Of a stretch of DNA of 64,000 bases, positions 63,917 through 64,000 are shown one piece after another. The notes under the pieces were generated by a model. The model saw nothing but the letters and a program-made list of their open reading frames with translations. It had not been told where the DNA came from and searched no databases. Position numbers and translations under genes: made by a program. The DNA is from JACKOB01 sp024234575 (GTDB lineage Bacteria; Pseudomonadota; Gammaproteobacteria; Pseudomonadales; Oleiphilaceae): positions 118,209-182,208 of the forward strand of contig JBPJFZ010000012.1 in assembly GCA_051208035.1 (NCBI GenBank). Reading direction: 5' to 3'. Numbering within the stretch: the first letter of the stretch is position 1; each line of letters opens with the position of its first letter.

Positions 63917-64000
63917 AGCCTGACGATGACCTACTCTCACATGGGGAGACCCCACACTACCATCGGCGCTGGACGGTTTCACTACTGAGTTCGGGATGGG
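63917..64000 (-). rRNA. rrf: 5S ribosomal RNA, 5' part beyond the window
   Basis: The reverse complement reads CCCATCCCGAACTCAG near the window edge, GAAACCGTCCAGCGCCGATG and GGTAGTGTGGGGTCTCCCC, ending near GTCATCGTCAGGC: the conserved 5S rRNA loop and 3' strand. About 84 of roughly 120 bases are present; the rest and presumably 23S/16S lie to the right. The mature 3' end is estimated to within a few bases. Confidence 0.95.

Noticed and set aside
1..64000. CRISPR arrays, insertion sequences, prophage, defence systems or tRNA genes
   Set aside because: No regularly spaced direct repeats, transposase or integrase motifs, nuclease/toxin modules or tRNA cloverleaf sequences were seen.

Overview
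The window is a stretch of chromosome from a gammaproteobacterium, with about 53 protein genes plus the 3' end of a 5S rRNA gene running off the right edge. Most genes are housekeeping or respiratory. No insertion sequence, phage gene, CRISPR array or tRNA was recognised. The gene content (FimL, CysI with a DUF934 partner, NhaB, RhlB, EpmC, cbb3 oxidase, TtcA) and the gene order point to a Pseudomonas-like or Cellvibrio-like lineage, probably free-living or marine. From memory, the run nfuA, metH, cysI-DUF934, fimL, nhaB, dnaQ, rnhA, yafS-like, gloB, mltD, two-receptor peptide ABC transporter, fabI follows the order in Pseudomonas aeruginosa PAO1 (about PA1847 down to PA1806). This was not checked by alignment.

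Layout. 1-12.5 kb: end of a TPR/glycosyltransferase-like protein, nfuA, metH, cysI with its DUF934 partner, a CPA2 antiporter, acuI, sohB and an SCP2-domain gene. 12.5-22.8 kb: fimL, nhaB, the minus-strand run yafS-like-rnhA-dnaQ, gloB, mltD and an HDOD-GAF gene. 22.9-32.8 kb: a Yej/Npp-type peptide ABC transporter (two receptors, two permeases, one double ATPase), fabI and a lipoprotein hydrolase. 32.9-42.7 kb: a gpx-ospR-like peroxide module, alaA, an ATP-NAD kinase-like gene, a PilZ (YcgR-like) gene, a 64-residue unknown, pdxB, rhlB, epmC and a MATE exporter. 42.9-50 kb: dsbD, tusA, an ABM-fold protein, a membrane diguanylate cyclase, an Aer-like chemoreceptor and an alpha/beta hydrolase. 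50.2-60.4 kb: the micro-oxic respiration cluster ccoNOQP, ccoG, ccoH-I-S, a TauE/SafE-like membrane protein and hemN. 60.4-64 kb: ttcA, a TetR regulator, a DUF547 protein, a J-domain protein, then an rRNA operon pointing left.

Regulation visible in the DNA. ccoN and hemN each have an ANR/FNR-type box at the same distance from a similar -10 element, which fits co-induction at low oxygen. The Aer-like receptor has a near-consensus flagellar sigma-28 promoter. The gpx-ospR pair is preceded by a perfect 18-bp palindrome placed like a MarR operator. Intrinsic terminators appear to split the cco region into separate transcription units, including one between ccoG and ccoH.

No clearly novel multi-gene system was found. 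The more unusual points are the regulatory elements, the histidine-rich loop in NhaB, a 64-residue unknown with a possible flagellar-type promoter, and the J-domain/DUF547 gene pair with start codons about 31 bp apart beside the rRNA operon.
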